Positions 33,741-41,383 of a DNA stretch of 64,000 nucleotides are shown here, piece by piece; positions within the stretch are counted from its first letter, which is position 1; every line of letters begins with the position of its first letter. Under the pieces are notes generated by a model. It saw only the letters and a list, made by a program, of their open reading frames with translations, did no database searches and was not told the DNA's origin. Location: NCBI GenBank assembly GCA_020633655.1, contig JACKDF010000001.1:124001-188000 (forward strand), given 5' to 3'. Origin of the DNA: Deferribacteres bacterium. Its GTDB lineage: Bacteria > Zhuqueibacterota > Zhuqueibacteria > Zhuqueibacterales > Geothermadaptataceae. A program made the translations under genes and the position numbers.

Positions 33741-35275
33741 TGTTGCATCTCCTCCTCCCTTTGGTGGATTGATTTATGCTCAATGGGTAAAACAATCGTG
33801 AAAACTGTTCCGGCATTTTCCCTGCTTGAAAAAGAAATTCGACCGTTGTGTTCCTGAATTATCTGCCTGGCGATAGCGAGTCCCAAACCCGTTCCCATAT
33901 CCTTTGTTGTATAAAATGGTTCAAAAATTTTGCTCTTCTGTGCATCCGGAATCCCATCTCCGGAATCCGCAATCGAAATTTCGACGTTCGAACCTGCTGC
34001 AACCGCATGCAGACGCAAGAGACCACCATTTGACATCGCATCAAAGGCATTGCGCATCAGGTTCATAATCACACGTCGAATTTGGTGAAAATCCGCAGCC
34101 ACACGCGGCAAATCATCTTCAATTTCTTTAATTATTTGTATTCCCTGAGAGTTGGCCTCGGCCTCAATGAAATCAACCGTGTCTGCCAAAAGTTCATCGA
34201 GATAAACCAGATGAAATTCAGCGTCGGGAAGTCGGGAAAATTGCAGGTAATCTTCGGTTAAATTGGTTACTCGCTCCACCTCGTCCATTATCGCCTTGAG
34301 CAAGGTTTCGCCTTCGGAAGAAATGCCTTCACTTGCGCTTCGCAGTTCATCTCCCAGCAATTCCGCATTTAAACTGATCGACGAAAGCGGATTGCGTACC
34401 TCGTGTGCCACTTTCGCCGCCATTTGCCCAATTATGGCCAGTCTTTCACTTTGGATCACACGTTTTTCAAGCTCCTGTTGCTTGCGCATATCAAATTCAA
34501 CCCCCATATATCCGACCGTTTTTCCACGCTCGTTAACCGAAGTAATGGAGAGCCACACGGGAAATTCCTGACCGTTCTTATGGCGATTGATTATTTGTCC
34601 GGCCCAACTGCCACTCGTTCGTATCTCTTTCCACATTTTAGTGTAAAGCCCTTCTGTGGTTTTCTCCGAGCGCAAAATCGATGTGCGTTTGCCGATGATT
34701 TCATCGTAAGTGTAGCCATAGATTTCGAGAAAAGCATCATTCGCTTCAATAATCCGTGCTTCGAGATCGGTGATGATAATCCCATCCGTGCTACCCTGGA
34801 AAGCATTATAAAACAGGTTCAATCTGGAGGGCAAACGGCTTTCGTTTTCTGTAACTTCCACCGTATCTCTATTGTTGTTGTGCGAACACAAATCCAATAC
34901 GTGTAAACCGAGGGAATCGAAAATACTGTCAATAATTGTGTCGAGCTCCTGCAATTCTACTATTGAAGTGGCCAGGTCACTGACATCAGATTTTATGGTG
35001 TGCTTTATCGTAAGAATAATTAATTGCAGCTCGCGGTTATTTTCAATAAGGGATGCATACTTTGCAAAAAATAGATCGAGGGACAACTGCACTGGATGGT
35101 CCGGCTCCGCCTGCAAGATTTCCTGCATGCCATCCAAGATATGCGTGATTAAAACAGGAAGAACATCTACAGGAAAATAGGCATGCACTTGTCCCGATGT
35201 GGTTAATTGATTCACCAATTTTCGGGTTGAATCGGCTTGTTTCTGTTTCAAGTATGTCGCAAGACGAGTTTTCAT
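33737..35275 (-). CDS. PAS-domain sensor histidine kinase
   Basis: A 512-residue soluble kinase, no membrane helix. The N-terminal region (1-150) is helical and not recognised. A PAS domain covers about 153-265 (DGIIITDLEARIIEANDAFLEIYGYT). The HisKA dimerisation helix carries H291 in VAHEVRNPLSS. The ATPase domain shows N-box LMRNAFDAM, G1 DSGDGIPD and G2 GTGLGLAI. It overlaps the downstream regulator by 4 bases, so it is the cognate kinase. The absence of membrane segments suggests a cytoplasmic signal, perhaps redox or a metabolite (inference). Confidence 0.93.
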   Translation of the reverse strand: MKTRLATYLKQKQADSTRKLVNQLTTSGQVHAYFPVDVLPVLITHILDGMQEILQAEPDHPVQLSLDLFFAKYASLIENNRELQLIILTIKHTIKSDVSDLATSIVELQELDTIIDSIFDSLGLHVLDLCSHNNNRDTVEVTENESRLPSRLNLFYNAFQGSTDGIIITDLEARIIEANDAFLEIYGYTYDEIIGKRTSILRSEKTTEGLYTKMWKEIRTSGSWAGQIINRHKNGQEFPVWLSITSVNERGKTVGYMGVEFDMRKQQELEKRVIQSERLAIIGQMAAKVAHEVRNPLSSISLNAELLGDELRSASEGISSEGETLLKAIMDEVERVTNLTEDYLQFSRLPDAEFHLVYLDELLADTVDFIEAEANSQGIQIIKEIEDDLPRVAADFHQIRRVIMNLMRNAFDAMSNGGLLRLHAVAAGSNVEISIADSGDGIPDAQKSKIFEPFYTTKDMGTGLGLAIARQIIQEHNGRISFSSRENAGTVFTIVLPIEHKSIHQREEEMQQ

Positions 35276-35406
35276 CTACACCACAGATTTCGAGTTACGC
35301 CAGAATCACCCGGGAACTCTCGGATTAATAATTGAAAGTCCACGGGCGAACTGCTTCTTACAAACTACCTTGCAAAAGGTAAGCGTCTAAAATATTCTAT
35401 TAGCCA

Positions 35407-35498
35407 TCTAACCCGGTTTATTCATCCCTTGCCGAATTAGCGGTAGGCAAGGGATGTCCCCTGCCCAATCCTGTTATTTATGAATTACACAGGCTAAA
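35407..35498. repeat. Dispersed palindromic repeat, subtype 2
   Basis: Left end CTAACCCGGTTTATTCAT, a core CCCTTGCC ... GGCAAGGG and ATGTCCCCTGCCC, and right end ATTTATGAATTACACAGGCTAAAA. It lies in the gap between the kinase gene and the rhodanese gene. Confidence 0.7.
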
Positions 35499-35520
35499 AT
35501 CAAGTTTTTCGTGGGAATGT

Positions 35521-36084
35521 TTAATGTTTGGGATTATAAACTAGCTCGGGATCAAGGGAGTAGGTCCATGGCGAACCAGAATTTTTCCAACCATTGACAA
35601 TGCGCTGTCCGTTGTTATAACTATCTTCCATTTTCAGCGTTGTTCCCTCAAATCCATCTTCAATATTATAGAGGTATTTGAAACCGGCCTCTTTTAATAA
35701 TTGGATAGATTTCGCACTGCGTGAACCGGAGCGACACATGACAAAGATTGTATCCGTTGTCCGGAATTTCTTTTTAACTTCGGCGACAAAATCCTCGTTG
35801 GCAGGCATGTTGTATTTTTCTTTTTCATTATTCCATTCCTGTGCAAAAAACAAGAATGGAATATTGTACGCCATTGGTGCGTGGCCGACAAAAACGTACT
35901 CACCGGTTGTGCGCACATCTAATATTTTAATTTTATCCGGTGCGGCATGCCAACGTTCAAAGGCTGTTTTCGCATCAATTGAATATTCGGAATCGGACGC
36001 TTTTTTTTCCTGTGCCATGGCAGTGCTTAAGAACGTAAAAAGGGCTATCAGCATAAACATGTGGAAAACTGATTTTAATTTCAT
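35521..36084 (-). CDS. Exported rhodanese-like protein
   Basis: A 187-residue periplasmic protein with a signal peptide (cleavage near TAMAQ, residue 25) and a single rhodanese domain. The active Cys is C117 in VMCRSGSRSA, a full active loop. GAGGAG precedes the ATG. It is close to a Crp/Fnr-type regulator and a DUF2892 protein; the three are a common combination in sulfur-handling loci, but they are not one operon here. An inverted repeat TTTGAG...CTCAAA (36114-36133) lies in its upstream region and may be regulatory. Confidence 0.88.
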   Translation of the reverse strand: MKLKSVFHMFMLIALFTFLSTAMAQEKKASDSEYSIDAKTAFERWHAAPDKIKILDVRTTGEYVFVGHAPMAYNIPFLFFAQEWNNEKEKYNMPANEDFVAEVKKKFRTTDTIFVMCRSGSRSAKSIQLLKEAGFKYLYNIEDGFEGTTLKMEDSYNNGQRIVNGWKNSGSPWTYSLDPELVYNPKH

Positions 36085-36252
36085 GGGAACTCCTCGTTTT
36101 AATCAATCAACTATTTGAGAATTTTTGCTCAAACCTGGGTTAATTTGTTTCTGTGTTCTGACATTATACCTTTTAAACGAATGCAGGAATACCGCAAACA
36201 GGCGAGTCATTGTATTTTGATGCAGCTTGCGCCATTTTCGGCTCGAAAAATT

Positions 36253-37047
36253 TTAGCTTCCCTGTTTTTCAAGAACTTTCTGAAGTCTCTCCGGATAATT
36301 GGTTATGATATTATCCACACCCAAATCGACTAATTCCTGCATTTTTGTGGTATCATTGACAGTCCAGACATGAACTTCTTTTTTAACGGCGTGGGCATGA
36401 TTAATAAATTCTGCTGTTGCCAAATTTTTGTGAATGCTGAGGACAGGCACAGAGCTCGACCATATATCATAGTTTTCCGGCATTCGTCCAAAAATAAATC
36501 CAGTTTTTATCTCTGGATTAAGCTCGACAACCCGTAAAGCAGTAGGAAAATCAAACGATGTTACAATGCACTGTTCAGCAAATTTTTTATTCTCAATTAT
36601 TCGTACGACGCGTTCTGCCAACTTTTCTTCGTGGTCATTCACTTTCAGCTCGATGTTCAATTTCATCTTCCCGTTTACGAGATCGATCGCCTCCTCGAGC
36701 AATGGGACTGGCTCACCAGCACATTCATTGGAGAACCAGAAACCGGCATCGAGAGGCTTGATTTCATCCCAGTTTTTTTCCCAGATTGCTCCGCTGTCAT
36801 TTGTGGTTCTGTTCAAGGTGTCATCATGCAACAAAATTATGCGGCCATCTTTTGTTTCCTGCACATCAATCTCCGAAAATTGCGCACCTAATTCCATGGC
36901 GCGGCGCAGACTTGCCAGTGTATTCTCCGGCGCAGAGCCCGACGCACCTCGATGTCCGGTAATGATAACTTGTGGTGTTTTCGAGCATTGAAGAAGGAAT
37001 AAGAAAAAAAATATACCAGAAAAGACCCAATTTAGCTTTGTGCGCAT
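36253..37047 (-). CDS. Glycerophosphodiester phosphodiesterase lipoprotein
   Basis: A 264-residue protein that splits glycerophosphodiesters into glycerol-3-phosphate and alcohol. It has a lipoprotein signal (FFLFLLQCSK, lipidated Cys about 21). GDPD motifs are seen: ITGHRGASGSAPENT with catalytic His, SEIDVQETKDG with metal ligands, LLHDDTLNRTT with the second His, and NIELK. The C-terminal segment VHVWTVND is conserved too. GGAGAA precedes the ATG. It is divergent from the Crp/Fnr gene with a 131-base gap. It probably scavenges phospholipid head groups from the envelope. Confidence 0.92.
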   Translation of the reverse strand: MRTKLNWVFSGIFFFLFLLQCSKTPQVIITGHRGASGSAPENTLASLRRAMELGAQFSEIDVQETKDGRIILLHDDTLNRTTNDSGAIWEKNWDEIKPLDAGFWFSNECAGEPVPLLEEAIDLVNGKMKLNIELKVNDHEEKLAERVVRIIENKKFAEQCIVTSFDFPTALRVVELNPEIKTGFIFGRMPENYDIWSSSVPVLSIHKNLATAEFINHAHAVKKEVHVWTVNDTTKMQELVDLGVDNIITNYPERLQKVLEKQGS

Positions 37048-37178
37048 GATTTTTTCTCCAGTTCAATTGGTAGTATGGATGGACGAATTCCATAAATTAA
37101 CGATTTGTTCATAAAAACAAGTTGTTTTTTTCTCTGTTTTCTTAAATTAATCAGCGTTTAAATCGGGAACAAAACAAA

Positions 37179-37841
37179 ATGAACAAACAAGATTTCATAA
37201 AAAAACTTCCATTTTATCACGAAGCGCCGGACCGATTGAAGTCAGAAATTAATAACACAGCAATCATTGCCCAATTAAAAAACGGTGATTATTATTTTCA
37301 CGAAGGGGATTCCTGTGCCAATATTGCTATCGTGGTTGAAGGACGAATACGTGTTTTTAAAACCGGTGAAAGCGGCCGCGTCATCACACTCTATACGGTG
37401 GAGGAACAGGAAACCTGCATCCTAACCACCTTCTGCCTGCTATCGGACCGTACTTATCCAGCGACTGCACAGGCGGAACTGAATACGCAAGCCGTTATCT
37501 TCCCTGCCCCGGTTTTCCGGCAATGGATGAACGACTGGGATATCGTGCGCTCTTTTGTGTTTACAACAATGACGAATCGTGTCAGCGACATGATGGCATT
37601 GATCGAAGAAATTACTTTTAAAAAACTCGATCGGCGTTTAGTGGAATTTTTAGCTGAAAAATCACCACAGACCAATAGCGTGTTACAAATTACCCATGAA
37701 CAAATCGCCATGCAAATTGGTTCCGCCCGCGAGGTCATCAGTCGCCTTCTAAAAGAATTCGAACGTCTTGGTGCTCTGGAATTGCGGCGCGGACAAATCA
37801 TTTTAAAGGATTTAACCCTTTTGGAAAATGCTGTAAAATAA
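37179..37841 (+). CDS. Crp/Fnr-family transcriptional regulator
   Basis: A 220-residue regulator. The N-terminal cyclic-nucleotide-binding-like barrel (about 10-125) lacks the RxS phosphate-binding motif of true cAMP receptors and has no Fnr-type Cys cluster at its N-terminus, so the signal is neither evidently cAMP nor an Fe-S cluster. The C-terminal helix-turn-helix is ITHEQIAMQIGSAREVISRLLKEFE with the recognition helix SAREVISR. A matching palindrome TGTGA-TAAAG-TCACA lies 48 bases after the stop, before the DUF2892 gene. Confidence 0.92.
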   Translation: MNKQDFIKKLPFYHEAPDRLKSEINNTAIIAQLKNGDYYFHEGDSCANIAIVVEGRIRVFKTGESGRVITLYTVEEQETCILTTFCLLSDRTYPATAQAELNTQAVIFPAPVFRQWMNDWDIVRSFVFTTMTNRVSDMMALIEEITFKKLDRRLVEFLAEKSPQTNSVLQITHEQIAMQIGSAREVISRLLKEFERLGALELRRGQIILKDLTLLENAVK

Positions 37842-37889
37842 AGTAGTCTGGTTAGAAACATGCTATCTGTTACATTTTTTTCTAACTAA

Positions 37890-37904
37890 TGTGATAAAGT
37901 CACA
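37890..37904. promoter_or_regulatory. Candidate Crp/Fnr-type operator
   Basis: Perfect inverted repeat TGTGA-TAAAG-TCACA. The half-sites are those of Crp-type regulators, but the spacer is five bases rather than six. It lies between a Crp/Fnr regulator gene and the small membrane gene at 37983, whose start is about 80 bases downstream. Confidence 0.45.
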
Positions 37905-37982
37905 GACAAATTGCTGCCAGGTAGCGTATTTTTCCGTCACAGTAATAAATTAACCAATTTCACACTTATGGAGGATTGATTC

Positions 37983-38177
37983 ATGAAGGCAAATGTTGGA
38001 AATACCGAAAAAGTAATCCGTATTATTATCGCAATTGTTTTATTCAGTATGTGGTTCTTCCTGGAAGGCAATATGCGCTACATCGCGCTTGTCGGGATTA
38101 TTCCTTTAGTAACTGCGTTGTTTTCTTTCTGCCCACTCTGGACAGTATTTGGTATCAACACCTGTAAAAAACAATAA
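37983..38177 (+). CDS. DUF2892 small membrane protein
   Basis: A 64-residue protein with two hydrophobic helices (about 12-28 and 34-50). The family pattern is seen: ANVGNTEKVIRIIIAIVLF at the start and FCPLWTVFGINTCKK at the end, with two Cys. GGAGG lies eight bases before the ATG. DUF2892 is often fused or adjacent to rhodaneses and sulfur-linked regulators; here a Crp/Fnr regulator lies just upstream and a rhodanese 2 kb away. Function is not known. Confidence 0.88.
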   Translation: MKANVGNTEKVIRIIIAIVLFSMWFFLEGNMRYIALVGIIPLVTALFSFCPLWTVFGINTCKKQ

Positions 38178-38184
38178 GCTTTTT

Positions 38185-38207
38185 GGGGCAGGTATCAAAT
38201 CCTGCCC
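38185..38207. terminator. Hairpin between convergent genes
   Basis: Stem GGGCAGG / CCTGCCC with an 8-base loop, without a clear T-run on either side. It has the same core as the dispersed palindromes (GGGCAGG..CCTGCCC), so it may be a relic of that family or a weak terminator. Confidence 0.4.
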
Positions 38208-38231
38208 GTCTCCTTCCCCACCTCAATAAAA

Positions 38232-39449
38232 TCATTTATTTTGCCCGCGTCCTTCACCCAAATTTAAAATTGTCACTTCAGCCGGCGCATGATAACGCAA
38301 CGGAGACAATGTGTTTCCAATACCGTTTGTAACAACGAGTTTTAATTGATCCACGGCAAAGAACCCTCGAAAATAGCGCGTTTCAAAACGGCTAGGTGTT
38401 AAGGGCATTCCCCAAAAATGACCGACAATTCCTCCCCCATGCGTGTGTCCTGCGAGCATGAGTTGATAGCCGAACTCTGCTGCCAAATTTACGATGAATT
38501 CGGCCGGTTGATGCACGAGTAATATTTTATAATCCGATGCCGGTGCACCCTGCAATAATTTTCGTAACTTGTCCTCGTTGATTTTTTGGCTGTAAATATG
38601 GGTGACACCTGTAACAAGTAGTTTTGCTCCGGCATGTTCTATAATTCTATGTTCGTTTTGCAGAAAAATCCATCCATTTTGCTGCAATTCCGTCGGAATC
38701 CTGTCGGCATCCGACCAATAATCATGATCTCCCAAAACAGCAATTCTATTTTCCGCTCGAATTGCCCCCATCAAATTTGTTGCCTGGCGGGTGTATTTTT
38801 TACCGGAGGTTACCAAATCTCCTGCAAAGAAAATGAAATCTGGTTTCTCGCCTGCAAGAATTGACTTGAATTGTTCGAGCTTTTTTGCCTGGGTATAACG
38901 ATCAATTTGCACATCCGCAAAAAAAGCCAGTTTTAAATTTTGCAAAGCCGGCGGTACCTGTTCGGTTATCGATTTGAATTCCATTCGCACGTTATACGTA
39001 TCCATGTAACCGCGTATACATGCGTAAAAAACCAACAACACAATAATCCCGAGCTTGGCGTATGCCTGCATTTTATCCCAAAGGACATGATCTCTTTTTT
39101 TCAAAAACCGCAGGACTAGATTGGCCAGATCGATCGTCAAAAACAAAGAGATGGATTCCAAAATTACGATTAAACCCAACCAAAAGGGGAAAAGCACGAG
39201 GTAATCAGGCCATCCAAGGGCTGGATTTCGAATAAAGAGATTTTGGTTTCCCCCGATCACCGCCATAATTAAATAATACGCCGGCAACAATAAGTACCAG
39301 AAAAAAGGAAAAAAAACGATAAAATATCGAACTTTTGTGGGTAGATTTGTCAAAGATTTTAAAGCGGATTGTACGCGAAAAAGCAGATACAAGGCAAACG
39401 GCAAAGTCATTAGCGTAATCATCAATGTTACGCGAATTTCCCAGGGCAC
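38232..39449 (-). CDS. Membrane-anchored metallophosphoesterase
   Basis: A 405-residue protein with four to five N-terminal membrane helices (up to about residue 170) and a C-terminal calcineurin-type phosphoesterase. Metal motifs are seen: FFADVQID (variant of DxH), FFAGDLV, LGDHDYW, and GHTHGG. The first motif has DVQ instead of DxH, so one metal ligand may differ. GTG at 39449 has AAGGAG five bases upstream; an earlier GTG at 39455 overlaps that site. The family (YaeI/YkoQ-like) acts on lipid-linked pyrophosphates such as UDP-diacylglucosamine in some members; the substrate here is unknown. Confidence 0.86.
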   Translation of the reverse strand: MPWEIRVTLMITLMTLPFALYLLFRVQSALKSLTNLPTKVRYFIVFFPFFWYLLLPAYYLIMAVIGGNQNLFIRNPALGWPDYLVLFPFWLGLIVILESISLFLTIDLANLVLRFLKKRDHVLWDKMQAYAKLGIIVLLVFYACIRGYMDTYNVRMEFKSITEQVPPALQNLKLAFFADVQIDRYTQAKKLEQFKSILAGEKPDFIFFAGDLVTSGKKYTRQATNLMGAIRAENRIAVLGDHDYWSDADRIPTELQQNGWIFLQNEHRIIEHAGAKLLVTGVTHIYSQKINEDKLRKLLQGAPASDYKILLVHQPAEFIVNLAAEFGYQLMLAGHTHGGGIVGHFWGMPLTPSRFETRYFRGFFAVDQLKLVVTNGIGNTLSPLRYHAPAEVTILNLGEGRGQNK

Positions 39450-39563
39450 AGCCACTCCTTATGATTTTTAGTAATGAATTTAATTCGTTTTAACCGTGTG
39501 ATTCGGTGTCGGAATATTTTCACAATGCAACAGCATCAGATTGACGGTTAAAGGTTCGCAATA

Positions 39564-39580
39564 GGCAAAATTGGCGCCAG
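39564..39580 (-). promoter_or_regulatory. Weak candidate sigma-54 promoter
   Basis: On the minus strand CTGGCGC-CAATT-TTGCC has GG and GC spaced by 10 bases, as in sigma-54 promoters, although the -24 box is TGGCGC rather than TGGCAC. It lies about 115 bases before the metallophosphoesterase start. Confidence 0.3.
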
Positions 39581-39639
39581 TGCAATGAAGAAAAAACACT
39601 TTCAGGTTGGAGTATATTTCGTAAATAACGTAAATTCTA

Positions 39640-39730
39640 CTTAAACTGGCTTATTGATGCGATGCCGTAAATTCAGCGATGGCCAGCGGTCATTCCCTGC
39701 CTAATCTTGATATTCATAATTTAAACAGGT
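39640..39730. repeat. Dispersed palindromic repeat, degenerate subtype 2
   Basis: Left TTAAACTGGCTTATTGAT, right ATTCATAATTTAAACAGGTA, with TCCCTGCCTAATCTTGATATTCAT matching the copy at 24300. It lies in the 440-base gap between the metallophosphoesterase and the acetyltransferase; nothing else is seen there apart from the weak promoter above. Confidence 0.55.
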
Positions 39731-39895
39731 AGGTATCACAACGCACGATTTTAGCAATATGAATCGACACAGACTGAGCAGGTGCTGGCAGGAATTATAT
39801 TTCACAAAGCGCTTCAACAAAACCTGCAGCTTAACACTTTTACACTTTCGCGCAAGAATCAGAATCTTTAAAGTTTCTTTATCAAAGGAACAGAT

Positions 39896-40366
39896 ATGCA
39901 AAAGCTATCCATAAATTGGAAATTCCATCATTTTAATGAATTGAATTTAAACCAATTGTATGATTTACTGGCGGAGCGTCAACGCATATTCATTGTAGAG
40001 CAGAACTGCCCCTTTCTTGATGCAGATGGACTCGATAAGCAATGCTGGCATCTGTTAGGCTACAGGGAAACTGATGATGAATCTGAATTAATTGCTTACT
40101 CAAGAATTGTTCCGGCAGGCGTGGCATTCGATGTACCAGCTATTGGCCGCATTATCACTGCCCACTCTGCGCGTGGAATTGGCGCAGGCAAGGCATTAAT
40201 GAACGAGTCCATACGTGTGTTGGAGAAGCTCTGGGGGCGGGTGCCCATTATGCTGGGAGCACAGCGATATTTAATTCGTTTCTATGGGGCATTTGGCTTC
40301 GAAGTGGTTGGTGAACCTTACGATGAGGACGGCATCCCCCATGTTCACATGCTTCGACCGATCTAA
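39896..40366 (+). CDS. elaA: ElaA-type GNAT acetyltransferase
   Basis: A 156-residue N-acetyltransferase. The ElaA pattern is clear: LYDLLAERQRIFIVEQNCPFLDADGLD near the N-terminus, then the acetyl-CoA loop ARGIGAGKALM, and LGAQRYLIRFYGAFGFEVVGEPYDEDGIPHVHM at the C-terminus. AAGGAA precedes the ATG. The in vivo substrate of ElaA is not known. It is monocistronic with a strong terminator. Confidence 0.92.
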   Translation: MQKLSINWKFHHFNELNLNQLYDLLAERQRIFIVEQNCPFLDADGLDKQCWHLLGYRETDDESELIAYSRIVPAGVAFDVPAIGRIITAHSARGIGAGKALMNESIRVLEKLWGRVPIMLGAQRYLIRFYGAFGFEVVGEPYDEDGIPHVHMLRPI

Positions 40367-40375
40367 TTAAAAAAC

Positions 40376-40405
40376 AAAAAAGCGAGCCAAAAGACTCGCT
40401 TTTTT
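40376..40405. terminator. Rho-independent terminator, symmetric
   Basis: AAAAAAGCGAG and CTCGCTTTTTT form a stem with an 8-base loop. The flanking A and T runs would allow termination on either strand. Confidence 0.9.
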
Positions 40406-40417
40406 GCAGGAGGAATT

Positions 40418-40495
40418 ATGCGAAGAAGAAAGTCACCATTTATGCCGGCCTCACCAAACCGACATTTTCTTCTTCTCTTAGAGGATGAATCATGA
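40418..40495 (+). CDS. Possible 25-residue small protein or leader
   Basis: A short frame (MRRRKSPFMPASP... to LEDES) starts with an ideal site AGGAGG six bases before ATG. It begins 13 bases after a strong terminator. It has a basic N-terminus and a short LLLL stretch. No homology is recognised. Because of the good start signal it deserves a record, but a chance frame is quite possible. It overlaps the next mini-frame by ATGA. Confidence 0.3.
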   Translation: MRRRKSPFMPASPNRHFLLLLEDES

Positions 40496-40536
40496 AGTTT
40501 CAATCCTATATATCGTCCAATTTCAATCCGACTTAA
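40492..40536 (+). CDS. Possible 14-residue coupled mini-frame
   Basis: ATG at 40492 overlaps the stop of the previous mini-frame (ATGA), with GAGG eight bases upstream. It encodes MKFQSYISSNFNPT. No function is visible. The rest of the gap to 40975 contains only the promoter candidate at 40780 and no further gene. Confidence 0.2.
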   Translation: MKFQSYISSNFNPT

Positions 40537-40779
40537 TGGGATTTTCAAATTTTCCAAGAAAAAAAGGAGTGAGCAGAACACAGCAAAATTTGTACTTCAC
40601 AGCTTCTCAGTTATGAGAAACAGTTCTTTTCATTTTTCTAAGTTTAAGAAATTAAAATTATTGTAATTAATAGTAGAACTTCCATCACAGTCACAATTCC
40701 AATTTCAACTCTTTAATAATGCTACACATCGACCAGGTAAACAATTCTATCCTACAGGTCCATTCATAATAGGCCCGGG

Positions 40780-40795
40780 TGGCATTATTCTTGTT
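40780..40795 (+). promoter_or_regulatory. Weak candidate sigma-54 promoter
   Basis: TGGCAT-TATTC-TTGTT keeps the GG-N10-G(T/C) spacing and, like the candidate at 1114, has GT at -12. It lies 181 bases before the receiver protein. Confidence 0.25.
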
Positions 40796-40975
40796 TAATA
40801 ATTCAAAGCTTGTCGAAGCGCTGATTTCGAGACCTGATTACGAATTTTCCTGTTTGGTATCGTTTTCATGTAGAGTCGATTTGTGAAATTGCACTCATCA
40901 CCGTGACTCGTCTGCATGCTATTCACCTTGATGATTCGCTGCGAATTTTAATAACACAAAATGTGGAAAAAGTAA

Positions 40976-41359
40976 GTGGCTAAAACAAAACTCAAAATCC
41001 TCATAATAGAAAGTGATCTCGTTTTCCGTCGATCATTGTATAAAGTATTGAGCAAGAATGATTATACCGTTTTTGTCGCCGCTAATGATACGGAAGCACG
41101 TGAGCTTTGTGAGCAAATGCAATTCCATCTCGTCATTATCGATATCCGGTACTCCAGCACTTTCGACATTGAGTGCCTGCGCCACCTCCGGGTATTGCAT
41201 CCGGATTCAAAAGTTATTATAATCAGCACATTTCGCCGGCGTGAATTTGAGAAAAATTTTTTAACTACAGATTTTGATTCTTACTTAATGAAACCTGTTA
41301 AAAGGGTTGAATTACTAAAAACAGTCAGACAAACTTTGCTCCCTTTCTCGACAGTCTGA
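40976..41359 (+). CDS. Stand-alone response-regulator receiver protein
   Basis: A 127-residue single-domain receiver. The acidic pair is reduced to ESD (IIESDLVFRRSL), the phosphoacceptor is likely the Asp in LVIIDIR, and the switch Lys is in LMKPVKR. It starts at GTG 40976. It lies 24 bases before the acyl-CoA synthetase/acetyltransferase gene, so the two are probably one operon, suggesting that the receiver controls or docks on that enzyme (inference). The cognate kinase is unknown. Confidence 0.85.
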   Translation: MAKTKLKILIIESDLVFRRSLYKVLSKNDYTVFVAANDTEARELCEQMQFHLVIIDIRYSSTFDIECLRHLRVLHPDSKVIIISTFRRREFEKNFLTTDFDSYLMKPVKRVELLKTVRQTLLPFSTV

Positions 41360-41383
41360 CAGCATAAAACAGAGTACATTTCA

